Below, in pieces: positions 34,615 through 44,560 of a stretch of 64,000 nt of DNA. The stretch comes from G963677325 sp963810555 (GTDB lineage Bacteria > Bacteroidota > Bacteroidia > Bacteroidales > Prolixibacteraceae): the NCBI GenBank assembly GCA_963810555.1, contig CAWENX010000007.1, positions 434,001 through 498,000 on the forward strand. Reading direction: 5' to 3'. Numbering within the stretch: the first letter of the stretch is position 1; every line of letters starts with the position of its first letter. Below the pieces are notes generated by a model. It was given only the letters and a program-made list of their open reading frames with translations. It did not search any database and had not been told where the DNA came from. The position numbers and the translations under genes were made by a program.

Positions 34615-35469
34615 ATGAAGAATAAATTCGCTTTTTGGTTCATTACGGTAATAATGTCGGTATTGGTCCTTTATTCAATGGTTTGTCTTGTAGTATTGCC
34701 CGTAATGACTGATAACAGGGATGCAGAACCAACGGAAATTATTTCTAAGAATTTAGAAAAACCCAGGAGCAATGTAAATAAGAAGCAGAAAAAAGTCGAC
34801 AAGGATATTAATTCAGAAACAATACCTGATTCCTTAAAAGGAAACAATCTGAAAGAAGCTGTTAAAAAACTGATCGATCTCAGGGAAAGAGAGAATTTTA
34901 TTAATTCTCAACTGAGTCTGATCAAAGAGGATTCGGCGTATCTTGTTCTTAATCTGGCAAAAAAGACAGCCGATCTTGACTTAAAAGGTGTTTCTCTTCA
35001 TGAGTGCAAAATTTTACATTCTTACGTTAATAATACTATCGTAGACCAACCCATTGAAGATCTGCTTGACTGGTGTGGAAAGCCATTTACCTTGGAACAT
35101 GAAGATGCAACTATTCCCAAAGTTTCATGGATAATAAAATATGCGCCGAAAGACAGTATAGAAGCCAACCAGTTCGAACCACTTCCTGCACCGCCTAAAC
35201 GAGGTGACGTTTATGTTGTTATGGATTTTGAACGAAATTTGCGTTTGATTATTCAACAGTCAGATTATCCGGATTGGCAAGGCCGGAAAAAGATTTCAGC
35301 TATAAAATGGAAATATCGGAAACAGGAAATTATTAAGTCCCTGAATGCTCTTCTTCATTTCAAGCCTGAAAAAGCAGTACCCACTATTAAAATTGTTCTT
35401 TCGAAAGATGATGCAACAATACTTTACAGGGCGCTTCCATATAAAACAAAATTGGCCTTAAGATTATAA
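34615..35469 (+). CDS. Membrane-anchored protein of the L,D-transpeptidase operon
   Basis: 284 residues with an N-terminal transmembrane helix (about 8-30, WFITVIMSVLVLYSMVCLVV), a charged linker and a periplasmic domain I cannot assign. The segment DSAYLVLNLAKKTADLDLKG resembles the first strands of a YkuD domain, but the His and Ser-x-Gly-Cys motif are missing. It could be a catalytically dead relative or an adaptor. Seventeen bp separate it from the preceding transpeptidase, so it is part of the same operon. Confidence 0.65.
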   Translation: MKNKFAFWFITVIMSVLVLYSMVCLVVLPVMTDNRDAEPTEIISKNLEKPRSNVNKKQKKVDKDINSETIPDSLKGNNLKEAVKKLIDLRERENFINSQLSLIKEDSAYLVLNLAKKTADLDLKGVSLHECKILHSYVNNTIVDQPIEDLLDWCGKPFTLEHEDATIPKVSWIIKYAPKDSIEANQFEPLPAPPKRGDVYVVMDFERNLRLIIQQSDYPDWQGRKKISAIKWKYRKQEIIKSLNALLHFKPEKAVPTIKIVLSKDDATILYRALPYKTKLALRL

Positions 35470-35596
35470 AAGCCTTGATAAATAAATATCAGGGAAATGT
35501 ATCTTTACAGTCGTCAATTTTGGCTCTCAGCTCTTAGACATTAGCTCTCAGCTCTAAATTCGTGTAATTAGTCAATAATTCATAATATTCGTTACT

Positions 35597-36643
35597 ATGG
35601 AAAATACAATGAATGCATTTGTCCTGACAGGCCTTCGCAAGATGAAAATGGTCAAAGTCCCTAAACCTCAGATTTCGAACCCGGAGGATGTTTTAATCCG
35701 AATGGTGACTGTTGGGGTATGTGGTTCAGATATACATTATTACACAGACGGGAAAATCGGGAGCCAGGTGGTTAAATATCCCTTTACCGTGGGACATGAA
35801 TGTTCAGGTATTGTTGAGAAGGTTGGTATGAGTGTATCCGGAATAAGACCAGGCGACCGGGTTGCGATTGATCCAGCAATGCCTTGTTTTCAATGTGATC
35901 AATGCAAATCCGGAAGATTCCATACATGCCGGCGCCTTAAATTCCTTGGTTGTCCCGGACAAGCTGAAGGATGCCTTTCCGATTATATTGTAATGCCCGA
36001 AAAGTCCTGTTTCCCTATTGCAGATTCGGTTACATTTGAAGAAGCTGTGATTTCTGAACCTCTCTCTATTGGATATTATGCAATCAAACTTGCCGGGAGC
36101 CTGAAAAATAAAAATATCGGGATCCTCGGTTTTGGCCCGATTGGGATGAGTGTTCTGCTTCCTGCACTGGCTGATCATGCCGGGAATATTTATGTCACTG
36201 ATAAAATAAACGACCGTCTTCATATTGCTGAAAGATGTGGTGCAACCTGGACTGGCAATCCTGAAGAAAAGGACATTGTGCAGGATATTGCTTCAATGGA
36301 ACCAACATTGCTTGATTTCGTTTTCGAATGCTGCGGTAAGCAGGAAGCTATTGATCAGGCCATTAAGCTTTTAAAACCGGGTGGAAAATTGCTGATCATT
36401 GGAATACCGGAATTTGATCGCTGGTCATTTCCGACAGATGATTTTCGCCGTAAAGAAATTGCGGTTCAGAATGTCAGACGGCAGAACGAATGTACTCATA
36501 CTGTACTTGACCTTATAGCAAATAAAAAAGTTGATGTTATGCCAATGATAACCCATCATTTCCCTTTTGATAAGACAGACGAAGCTTTTGAATTGGTAGC
36601 TAACTATAAGGACGGAGTGATGAAAGCCATGATTGACTTCTAA
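35597..36643 (+). CDS. Zn-dependent medium-chain dehydrogenase (polyol/sorbitol dehydrogenase-like)
   Basis: A 348-residue cytoplasmic NAD(P)-linked dehydrogenase. Catalytic zinc ligands are visible in GVCGSDIHYY and GHECSG; the structural zinc Cys cluster is PCFQCDQCKSGRFHTC; the Rossmann glycine motif is GILGFGPIG. It resembles L-iditol/xylitol/galactitol dehydrogenases, which interconvert polyols and ketoses. It lies 59 bp before the heparinase-like gene and probably processes a sugar released by this locus. The exact substrate cannot be told. Confidence 0.85.
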   Translation: MENTMNAFVLTGLRKMKMVKVPKPQISNPEDVLIRMVTVGVCGSDIHYYTDGKIGSQVVKYPFTVGHECSGIVEKVGMSVSGIRPGDRVAIDPAMPCFQCDQCKSGRFHTCRRLKFLGCPGQAEGCLSDYIVMPEKSCFPIADSVTFEEAVISEPLSIGYYAIKLAGSLKNKNIGILGFGPIGMSVLLPALADHAGNIYVTDKINDRLHIAERCGATWTGNPEEKDIVQDIASMEPTLLDFVFECCGKQEAIDQAIKLLKPGGKLLIIGIPEFDRWSFPTDDFRRKEIAVQNVRRQNECTHTVLDLIANKKVDVMPMITHHFPFDKTDEAFELVANYKDGVMKAMIDF

Positions 36644-36702
36644 ATTCTCTGACAATAAAGAAGATTTCACCTTTCTCACAAAATCTGTTAAACCTGACTG
36701 AG

Positions 36703-38916
36703 ATGAAAAATCTACTTAAATTTTTGATTGTCACTGTTGCTTGTCTGTTATTTTGTTTCGGTTCTGATTCAATTGCGGCAGGAGTAGTTTCAGCGGGTAA
36801 AAAATCTCATCCTTATCTTTATTTTACAAGTAAAGATATTCCTGCTATGCGAAAGGCTGCCGCCACAACCCATAAGCATTATTTCGATCTTCTTAAAAAG
36901 TGGGCCGACAGATATGTTGACTTCAATCCTCTTCCGGCTTCTGAATTGCCTTCAAATATTGATATCATGCAGGTGTATTGTGAAAACAGCATGTCTTACA
37001 TCGTCAATATGTCTCTTATCTATCAGCTCACAGGCTCTCCCTTTTACCTTAAAGCTGCCAAAAAATGGATACTTCAATTTGCTACTTATCCCTCCGAGAT
37101 TAAGGGTAATTTTTGTGTAGGCGCTTATGCCACAGCCATCGCAAGCGGTTATGATATGCTTTACAATGAGCTGGATCAAAAGGACAGGGACCGATTAAGC
37201 ACCCTTCTTGCAGCGGTTATTGAAAGAGGTAAAAAAGGTACGGTGTCGGACTGGTGGGCGGGCATTTCTCTTAATCATGATCACTGGCTCCCGGTAACGG
37301 GATTAGGTGTTGGTGCATTGGCACTGTATTATGAGAATGAAAATGCTCCGGGATGGTTTAATTATTTCCTCGATATCGTAAAAACAGACATGAATTTAGT
37401 GGGCGATGATGGAGCCTGGACTGAGGGCACTGCCGACTGGATTTATGCCATATCGCTTCCTTATGTGTTTTACGATGTTTACAAAAGAGTTCTCAATGTC
37501 GATATGTTCCGTCTCCCGATGGTTAAAAATGGTGTCCCATACCGTTTATATAGCTGGATTACGGATAATCTGTATATTTATCATCATGATTCCTTTGCCA
37601 ACGGAAGGTATAACGTTCTTGGCGCAGCTTCAAGTCATCTTCTCCACAAAATGGCTATGGAATATAAGGACAGTCATATTCAATGGCTGGCAGCACAGGA
37701 TGAGACTCTTGATTTACAGGATCTGAATAAAGATAAACCGGTTAAAAATGACTGGACTCTCAGTAAAAATTCCATGGTTCCTTATATTCATTGTCTTGGA
37801 TGGAATTTCCTCTGGTACGATGCAAAAGTAAAACCTGTCCCTCCCGACGATCTGCCGCTGAACCATTATTTTCCCAACCAGGGTTTGGTCATTCTGCGCA
37901 CGGGATGGCAAAAGTCCGATCTGGTCTTCTCCTTTACCTGTGCCCCGGTCGGCGGTCATGACGCATATAAAGCTGCTATGGAAGGAAATAAAAAAATGCT
38001 GAGCAATTACGGTCATATTCATGCCATGGCAAATAATTTTGATCTTTATGCTTATGGCACTTATCTTGCCGTTCCCCCATCCTACGGATCCTTAGAAAGC
38101 AATTTCCAGAATACACTTACCATTGATGGAGCCAATCAGCAGAGAAGTCCGAAATTTGATGCAACCATGCTGATAACTGACCTTAATAAGGATTATTCCT
38201 ATATGGTCGGGGATGCGACACAATGTTATCCTTCTTCCATTAATCTCAGCCACTGGTACCGTCATGTTGCATTCTTTCCACCTAATACCTTTGTAATTGC
38301 AGACGAACTTGAATCTTCAAAAACTGAGTCTTCCGGTAATCCGACCATTTGGCATATGAATTTTAATCCTCAGTGGTCATCGGCATCAATCGATTCAACA
38401 AACCAGGCTATCAGGATAACAGGAACAAGCATGCTGCAAACCAATTTTCTTTATCCGTCAAAACTTTCTTATGAGATCAAAAGAGTCAATTCTTTTGCAA
38501 GGCAGGTAAATGTTTCGATCAACAGCATATTTAGCTCCGGTCAGGATCAAGAGATTATAGCCGTACTGTCAGCACTTGAAAACTTGGATGCCAAAGCTCC
38601 TGCAACGCGCCTTATTAAAGGTGATAAGATCATAGGTGCGGTCGTTGACAATGGAAATGCGAGCCAGGCTGCAGCATTTTGCCTGAAAAGCAATGACCCG
38701 AATGAAAACTATGCCCATAAGTTTGAATTGTCAGCACAAAAGACCACAACCTGTTACCTGTTTTCTTTCCGGCCCGATGAAGGATATGATGTTTCAGTTT
38801 CTTCAAAACCTGGTGGAGATGGTTTAACTGATTATATGCTTTCAGTAGGTAAAGGGAAAAAGTACAGATCAAATCATCAGGGTACACTGATCATAAAACT
38901 GAAAGGAACAAATTAG
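36703..38916 (+). CDS. Secreted heparinase II/III-like polysaccharide lyase
   Basis: 737 residues with a signal peptide (MKNLLKFLIVTVACLLFCF, then GSDSIAA). The first about 380 residues form an alpha/alpha toroid of the heparinase/alginate-lyase type (SMSYIVNMSLIYQLTGSP, then SLNHDHWLPVTGLGVGALAL, EGTADWIYAISLPYVFYDVY). The second half is a beta-sandwich heparinase II/III domain (VILRTGWQKSDLVFSFTCAP, GGHDAYKAA, HIHAMANNFDLYAYGTYLA). Such enzymes cleave uronate-containing polymers by beta-elimination. It follows the dehydrogenase in the same direction. Catalytic residues are plausibly His/Tyr in the toroid, not assigned here. Confidence 0.8.
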   Translation: MKNLLKFLIVTVACLLFCFGSDSIAAGVVSAGKKSHPYLYFTSKDIPAMRKAAATTHKHYFDLLKKWADRYVDFNPLPASELPSNIDIMQVYCENSMSYIVNMSLIYQLTGSPFYLKAAKKWILQFATYPSEIKGNFCVGAYATAIASGYDMLYNELDQKDRDRLSTLLAAVIERGKKGTVSDWWAGISLNHDHWLPVTGLGVGALALYYENENAPGWFNYFLDIVKTDMNLVGDDGAWTEGTADWIYAISLPYVFYDVYKRVLNVDMFRLPMVKNGVPYRLYSWITDNLYIYHHDSFANGRYNVLGAASSHLLHKMAMEYKDSHIQWLAAQDETLDLQDLNKDKPVKNDWTLSKNSMVPYIHCLGWNFLWYDAKVKPVPPDDLPLNHYFPNQGLVILRTGWQKSDLVFSFTCAPVGGHDAYKAAMEGNKKMLSNYGHIHAMANNFDLYAYGTYLAVPPSYGSLESNFQNTLTIDGANQQRSPKFDATMLITDLNKDYSYMVGDATQCYPSSINLSHWYRHVAFFPPNTFVIADELESSKTESSGNPTIWHMNFNPQWSSASIDSTNQAIRITGTSMLQTNFLYPSKLSYEIKRVNSFARQVNVSINSIFSSGQDQEIIAVLSALENLDAKAPATRLIKGDKIIGAVVDNGNASQAAAFCLKSNDPNENYAHKFELSAQKTTTCYLFSFRPDEGYDVSVSSKPGGDGLTDYMLSVGKGKKYRSNHQGTLIIKLKGTN

Positions 38917-39048
38917 ATCCTTGAGGTTGCCCCGATAATGGGGTAAATGATTACCTTCAATCCTCAAAGATCCCATATGGAAGGAAATCATTGAAGGATC
39001 CTCTTGCATAATATACCCGTGTTATCCACATACCAAAGATTTATTGTA

Positions 39049-39163
39049 AGTACTGTGATTGTACGCTGTCTGTACTATGACTGTACTAATTTTGTACAGT
39101 CAGTGTAAAGACAATGTACAGACAATATACAGACAATATACGGAAAATATACAGTCAATATGA
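39049..39163. repeat. 11-bp phased array B (TGTAC grading into TATAC)
   Basis: Boxes at 39060, 071, 082, 093, 104, 115, 126, 137, 148 and 159 are exactly 11 bp apart; the order is TGTAC x4, TGTAA, TGTAC, TATAC x3, TATGA, with an AGTAC at 39049 also in phase. Spacers in the left half (GCTGTC, TATGAC) are roughly inverse to those in the right half (AGACAA, AGTCAA), giving overall dyad symmetry. The surrounding gap 38917-39506 contains nothing else recognised. Confidence 0.88.
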
Positions 39164-39506
39164 AAGAAACATTACACTGATACCGATAAGGTCATAGGGA
39201 AAGGGAGTGTTCCATCTGATCCATTTTCAGAAATATTTGTAGAAACATAACTTATTTATAATCATATATATAGATCAATATAACCGGATGATATTGAGGT
39301 ATAAAGAGTATTTTCAGGAACTGGCCGCATAAAGAATTTGTCTCCCATCCGTACAACTCGTTACAGTTAATTAAAATTAAGTCTAAAATGTAAGTTCGGA
39401 GTATTTAAGATTTTATCACTGCAGACCGGGATTTTTGGAAAAATAAGTAAAAAAGATTTATCTTCGGAGGATTTTATAGGTTTACTCCACAAACTAAATT
39501 TGAATT

Positions 39507-41074
39507 ATGACAAAGTATAAATTTTTCTTTCTTATTATTTTAATATCCGTCGGTTTATCGACTTTTTTACAGAATACATACGCACAATACGAAAGAAGAA
39601 CAAACAGAACTCCAGATGAAGCATTTAAGGAAGCCATCAATAATCCGGGATTTAAGGGGAGCCCTAACGGCGAGGGATTTTGCTGGAATGCCAGAGGAGC
39701 AATGGGAGAGTTTATCAGCAATTATGAAGCGACAAAGAATACGGAATGGCTTGATGCCGGCATTAAATACTACGATTGGCTGCTCGATAAAATGCTTACC
39801 GATCCTGATGGCTATAAAGGATGGATAGGGCATTATGATTACGACGGGCGTTACTGGACTGACGCTCTTGTAGGGGATGCGCTGTTGTTTTCCGGTATGC
39901 TCGATTTCTCTGTCCTGGTAAAGGAAAATCCTGAATTGCAAAAGAAATACAAGGTCAAGGCAGACGAGTATTTTAATTCTGCCAAAAGGAATTTCTGGGA
40001 AAAATGGGACCACAAAGGGGTGCTGGTATAACGATCCGCCTTTCGGATCTTATCTTTTTCCTGTTAAATTTTTAAAACCCGACAATACAAAGGAATGGGT
40101 GTATGCACCGAACATTCAGGATGCCGGGATAAGTAATCCATTTAACATGCAAGCTGATGCCGGCGAATTACTCCTGCTGATGCACAAATACTCCGGCGAT
40201 AAAAGATACTGGGATAGGGCTCAGGCGATTTATCTAACTGCTAAATATAATTTTCAGTTTTTTGACGATCATTATTGCTGGAATTACTGGACTCCCCTGG
40301 CACCAGTAGATGTTAACCTGAAGAGAAATAATGTGAAGCTTTGGGTCGGCGTGCATGAATGGCGTTCCGGATACCAGGCAGGTGAAGTGGGCCAGATAGT
40401 GACCGCCTATAATTACGGAATCGTATTCGATGAAAGAGATATTCAGCGGATCATAAACACAAACCTGAAGGTGATGTGGAACGGTGACAGGAAAAATCCC
40501 ATCTTCTTTAACTCCAACGGCCTTGGAAGAGATATGGATACAACAGGGCGGGCATCTTTCAGGAAATCATGGGGACATTCGAACGAGTTCCACAATGCAG
40601 GAGAACTGTGGACGTCACTGCTTCCTTTTAATCAGACGCTTCGTGACCTGAGCGCTGCTCGTTTCAAGGGAGATACTACATCAGAGAGATACCAGAATTA
40701 TAAGAAACGCATGATGGAAAATCCTCCGAAGCTTCAAAAGGAAATATGCCGAAGGCAACGTAACGGTACCAACTGTGAATTTTACTGAATGTAAAGACCT
40801 GAACTGCGCCACTGTGCTGCCTCACAACATTACCGATAAGCAGAAATCAATTATTCTTTGCAAATCGTGGGTGCCTGGCAACCTGAGAATTGATCTTTAT
40901 TCAACGAAAAACAAACTGATAACGAACATTTATAATGGTAATATAAAAGATGGTTTCTTTATGATTGAATGGGACGGTAAAGATCCTGCCGGAAAAATCA
41001 ACTTAAAAGGAGACTATAAGGTGAGGTGGACAATTAACGGCGGTATGAGGGAGTTTCCTGTTATCATTCATTAA
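39507..41074 (+). pseudogene. Tandem paralogue 1 of an uncharacterised secreted toroid-FlgD-Ig family, two single-base insertions
   Basis: The first of four tandem paralogues. Signal peptide KFFFLIILISVGLSTFLQ. Reading is broken twice: an extra G in AAAGGGGTGCTGG near 40019 (expected KGCWYNDPPFGSY), and an extra base near 40734 (expected SFKRKYAEGNVTVP). Correcting both gives 522 codons, matching the intact paralogues (515-519 residues). The N-terminal 400 residues are helical, (alpha/alpha)6-toroid-like (NEGFCW-type motif GEGFCWNARGAMGEF, TEWLDAGIKYYDWLL, DALVGDALLFSGMLDF); the last 90 form a FlgD-like Ig domain (ending WDGKDPAG, GDYKVRWTINGG). The enzymatic role is unknown. Confidence 0.75.
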
Positions 41075-41078
41075 TTGT

Positions 41079-41101
41079 AGAGATGTATGGTTTACATCTC
41101 T
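41079..41101. repeat. Hairpin after paralogue 1 (AGAGATGTA / TACATCTCT)
   Basis: Nine-bp perfect arms around TGGTT, starting 5 bp after the stop. It shares the GTAGAGA opening with the repeat embedded in the gene at 48820, so it is a member of the same dispersed hairpin type. It may aid transcript termination. Confidence 0.65.
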
Positions 41102-41208
41102 GGCCTGTGTCAATAGAATTCGTCTGAATAAAAAAGACAAAGATTAAAGAATCAAATGACAAATATTCAGTCTTTGATGATATTTGGTGTGATAACGTTA
41201 TCCTTTTC

Positions 41209-41226
41209 CGTCACATTTATGTAACG
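41209..41226. promoter_or_regulatory. Putative operator CGTCACATTTATGTAACG upstream of paralogue 2
   Basis: An 18-bp near-palindrome (one mismatch) 53 bp before the ATG at 41279. The same element with perfect 8-bp arms occurs 63 bp before paralogue 4 (44481-44498). Arms CGTCACAT/ATGTGACG resemble CRP-like half-sites in symmetry. Likely a binding site for a dimeric regulator. Confidence 0.65.
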
Positions 41227-41278
41227 GTTAAATAATATCAGAAATTGAACAAACTATTAACCCATAATTATTATTGCG

Positions 41279-42835
41279 ATGAAAAGTACTAATCTGCAAA
41301 GTTTAATTTTATTGCTTGTTGTCATCTTTTCGTTTTCAATGTCAGCATGTACTCAAAAGAAAGAAACCAGGACACGGATTAATGCAAATCCTGATTCGGT
41401 AGCACAGAAAGCGATCAATAATCCGGCATTTATACAGAATCCAAATGGCGAGAATTTTTGTTGGCAGGCCAGGGGTGCAATGGGTCAGTTCTTAAATAAT
41501 TATGAACAGACAGAAGACACCAGATGGCTGGATGCAGGAATTAAATACTACGATTTTCTGGTCAGTAAACTGATTGTTGATCCGGACGGATACAGGGGAT
41601 GGATCGGCGAATATGGTTATGACAGCAGGTATTTCCAGGATGCCCTTGTCGGGGATGCTTTACTTGTAGCAGGAATGCTGGACTTTAGTATCCTGGTAAA
41701 TGAAAACCCTCAGCTAAAAGCAAAATACGGGGATAAAGCCAATGAATATATTGGCATTGCAAAAAGGGACTTTATAGAAAAATGGGACAAGAGGGGATGC
41801 TGGGTTGATGATCCACCCTTTGGCTCATATATCGGATTTAATAAGTACCTGAAACCGGATAATCTGAAACAGTGGATTTATGGCCCTGAAGTATCGCGTT
41901 CGGATATAAGCCACCCATTTAATAAACAGGAAGATGTTGGTGAAGTATGCCTTCAGCTTTACCGTTTAACTGGTGATAAATTTTACTGGAACAGAGCCGA
42001 GTCAATTTTCTATACGGCTAAGGCTCATATGCAGTATTTTGATGGCCATTATAATTGGAATTACTTTGATCCACTTTGGAAAGGTGATGTTGATCTGGAA
42101 CACAACACCACCAAACATTTCGTTGACATTCATCCATGGCGCGCAGGTTACCAGGCCGGAGAAGTCGGCAAAATAGTAATGGCCTATAACTATGGCTGCG
42201 TTTTTGATTCAACGGATATTCAAAGGATCATTAATGCCAATTTAAAGGTGATGTGGAATGGAGACAAAGTTCATCCAGTATATATCAGTTCAAACGGATT
42301 GGGTGCTGACGGCGATACGGTTGGTTTGGCAGATTTCAAGAGAACTTACGGACATTCCAATGTTAAAAAATATGAAGGTCAACTCTGGACTTCTTTGGCG
42401 CCTTTTAATCAAACCATTCGCGATTTAAGTGCCTCAAGATTCAGAGGGGATACAACTTCAGAAAGATACATTGCTTTTAGAAAGAGAATGATGGCGAATC
42501 CGATCAGCTTCAAGAGGACTTTAGTAAAAGGTGAAGCAAAACCGATTCCATTCAATTTTACTGAATGTAAAGACCTTTATTGCGCTGCCGTTCTTCCCCA
42601 TAATATTAAAGTTGGCGAAAAATCAATAATTATTTGTAAGTCAAGAACTCCAGGTGATCTTCAGGTTGATCTTTATTCCAAAGACGGGAAACTTTTAATC
42701 ACGCTTTTTAAGGGTAAAATGAAAAGTGAATTCCATACCATGACATGGGACGGGAAAGGCCAGCCCAGCGGCGAATATAAAATACGCTGGACTACGGATG
42801 GGGGATATCGTGAATTCCCTGTAACAATATTATAA
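41279..42835 (+). CDS. Tandem paralogue 2, uncharacterised lipoprotein with toroid and FlgD-like Ig domains
   Basis: Intact 518-residue reference copy of the family. Lipoprotein leader with lipobox SMSAC; mature protein starts TQKKETR. The helical toroid-like domain (about 35-410) contains GENFCWQARGAMGQF, DTRWLDAGIKYYDFLV, YFQDALVGDALLVAGMLDFS, GCWVDDPPFGSYIGF, HPWRAGYQAGEVGKIVMAYN and NLKVMWNGDK. The Ig domain (about 430-518) has LYSKDGKLLITLFKG, MTWDGKG and GEYKIRWTTDGGYREFP. Conserved Trp/Asp/His suggest a carbohydrate-active fold, but I know no characterised homologue. Putative operator at 41209. Confidence 0.8.
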   Translation: MKSTNLQSLILLLVVIFSFSMSACTQKKETRTRINANPDSVAQKAINNPAFIQNPNGENFCWQARGAMGQFLNNYEQTEDTRWLDAGIKYYDFLVSKLIVDPDGYRGWIGEYGYDSRYFQDALVGDALLVAGMLDFSILVNENPQLKAKYGDKANEYIGIAKRDFIEKWDKRGCWVDDPPFGSYIGFNKYLKPDNLKQWIYGPEVSRSDISHPFNKQEDVGEVCLQLYRLTGDKFYWNRAESIFYTAKAHMQYFDGHYNWNYFDPLWKGDVDLEHNTTKHFVDIHPWRAGYQAGEVGKIVMAYNYGCVFDSTDIQRIINANLKVMWNGDKVHPVYISSNGLGADGDTVGLADFKRTYGHSNVKKYEGQLWTSLAPFNQTIRDLSASRFRGDTTSERYIAFRKRMMANPISFKRTLVKGEAKPIPFNFTECKDLYCAAVLPHNIKVGEKSIIICKSRTPGDLQVDLYSKDGKLLITLFKGKMKSEFHTMTWDGKGQPSGEYKIRWTTDGGYREFPVTIL

Positions 42836-42861
42836 TTACAAATCATATTATTCTGAAAACA

Positions 42862-44421
42862 ATGAAAAGAACAACCTCGATATTCATTCTGCTCAGTGCC
42901 GTAATTATTTTTCCAATTTCTTTTTCTTCATGCAAAGAGAAAAAAACAATTAAGCTTAGCACCACTCCTGAGGCTTTGGTGGAGAGGATGATTAACAATC
43001 CAGCATTTGAGAGAAATCCAAACGGAGAGAGTTTCTGCTGGCAGGCTAATGTTGGAGCATCTCAATATGTCAATAATTATGAGGTGACAGGAGATACAAA
43101 ATGGCTTGACGCAGGAGTAAAATACTTTGACTTTCTGATTGGCAGAATGACTTCGGATCCTGATGGTTACAAGGGATGGATAGGGGAACGTACCCGTGGA
43201 GGAAGAACGACCTGTTTTGATGCCCTTGTAGGAGATGCAATTCTGCTTTCGTCCATCTTAAATTTTGCCATTCTTGTAAAAGAAAATGAGGATCTTAAGT
43301 CAAAATATGGAGAAAAAGCACAATCATATATTGAAGTCGCCAAGAAGGATTTTGTAGAGAAATGGGATCACCGCGGAAGCTGGATTGAAGATGGACCTTT
43401 TGCAACATGGGCAGGAGTATTTCCTTTCACTAAGGATTCAACAGGTAAAAAGCAATGGCTTACAAGGTCTCAAATAGGCATGAGCAATCCCTTTAATAAA
43501 CTATTTGATGCTGCGGAAGTGTGCCTCGACTTATGGAAACTTACCGGCGAGAAAGTATACCGGGATAAGGCAGAGAAAATTTTCTTTACAGCTAAAAGCC
43601 ACTTCCAGTATTTTGATGATCATTATTGCTCCAATTATTTCGAACCTCTCTATCCGGGAGATATTGATTTGCAAAAGAAAGCCACACGTCATGGCGTTTG
43701 GGTGCACCCATGGAGGTCAGGTTACCAGGCAGGGGAAATCGAAAAAATCGTTGAAGCTTATCATAACGGATTGGTTTTCGACGAACAGGATATTAAAAGA
43801 CTGATCAATACCAACTTAAAAGTGATGTGGAACGGCGATAAGGTCAATCCGAAATACATTAGTTCCAATGGATTGGGAGCTGATGGCGATACAACGGGAC
43901 TTGCAGGATTTGTCAAAACATACGGCCACTCGAATGCCACTAAAAATTCAGGAGAATTATGGACAGCATTGCTTGATTTCGATCAGACCATCCGTGATCT
44001 TTATGAGTTGAGATTCAAAGGAGATACAACCTCAGAAAGATATCTTTATTATAAAAAGACAATCCTTGCCAATCCTCCAAGCTTCAAGCGGAAATATGTA
44101 AAAGGAGAAGTAACTGTGCCGGTTGTAAATTTCACCGAATGCAAAGACCTGAATTGTGCTGTAGTACTCCCGCATATCGTTCCCAAAGACGGCAAGTCCA
44201 TTGTATTCTGTCAGTCATGGGTTCCCGGAGATCTGAAAATTGAGTTGTATTCCACTAAAGGTGATCTCATCACTACATTATTTAAAGGAAAAATTGATCA
44301 GGGACAATTCATGATCGAGTGGGATGGGAAAGATCCTGCTAAAAAGGTCAATCTGAAAGGAGATTATAAAGTCCGCTGGACGATTAACGGCGGATGCAGA
44401 GAATTTCCTGTTGTGATATAA
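42862..44421 (+). CDS. Tandem paralogue 3, uncharacterised lipoprotein with toroid and FlgD-like Ig domains
   Basis: 519 residues, 26 bp after paralogue 2 and probably in its operon. Lipobox SFSSC after a hydrophobic leader. It departs from the others in the active-site-like loop: ERTRGGRTTCFDALVG in place of the Tyr-rich loop before DALVG, and GSWIEDGPFATWAGVFPF in place of GCWVDDPPFGSY. The toroid signature GYQAGEIEKIVEAYHNGLVF and the Ig ending WDGKDPAKKVNLKGDYKVRW are kept. The loop changes suggest a different substrate or position of attack compared with the siblings. Confidence 0.8.
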   Translation: MKRTTSIFILLSAVIIFPISFSSCKEKKTIKLSTTPEALVERMINNPAFERNPNGESFCWQANVGASQYVNNYEVTGDTKWLDAGVKYFDFLIGRMTSDPDGYKGWIGERTRGGRTTCFDALVGDAILLSSILNFAILVKENEDLKSKYGEKAQSYIEVAKKDFVEKWDHRGSWIEDGPFATWAGVFPFTKDSTGKKQWLTRSQIGMSNPFNKLFDAAEVCLDLWKLTGEKVYRDKAEKIFFTAKSHFQYFDDHYCSNYFEPLYPGDIDLQKKATRHGVWVHPWRSGYQAGEIEKIVEAYHNGLVFDEQDIKRLINTNLKVMWNGDKVNPKYISSNGLGADGDTTGLAGFVKTYGHSNATKNSGELWTALLDFDQTIRDLYELRFKGDTTSERYLYYKKTILANPPSFKRKYVKGEVTVPVVNFTECKDLNCAVVLPHIVPKDGKSIVFCQSWVPGDLKIELYSTKGDLITTLFKGKIDQGQFMIEWDGKDPAKKVNLKGDYKVRWTINGGCREFPVVI

Positions 44422-44480
44422 ATTATAATTGAAAACAATATCTTTGGTGCAATTGGTTTTAGAATGATATTATATTTTGC

Positions 44481-44498
44481 CGTCACATTTATGTGACG
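44481..44498. promoter_or_regulatory. Putative operator CGTCACATTTATGTGACG upstream of paralogue 4
   Basis: A perfect palindrome: 8-bp arms CGTCACAT / ATGTGACG around TT, 63 bp before the ATG at 44561. Flanking bases (GCCGTCACATTTATGTGACG and ATTAAA after it) also match the copy at 41209, where the context is TCCGTCACATTTATGTAACG then GTTAAA. Confidence 0.7.
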
Positions 44499-44560
44499 AT
44501 TAAAATCAAAGAAACAAATTTCACTGAATAATAAACCTTTAAAATTAAATTATATATTAA

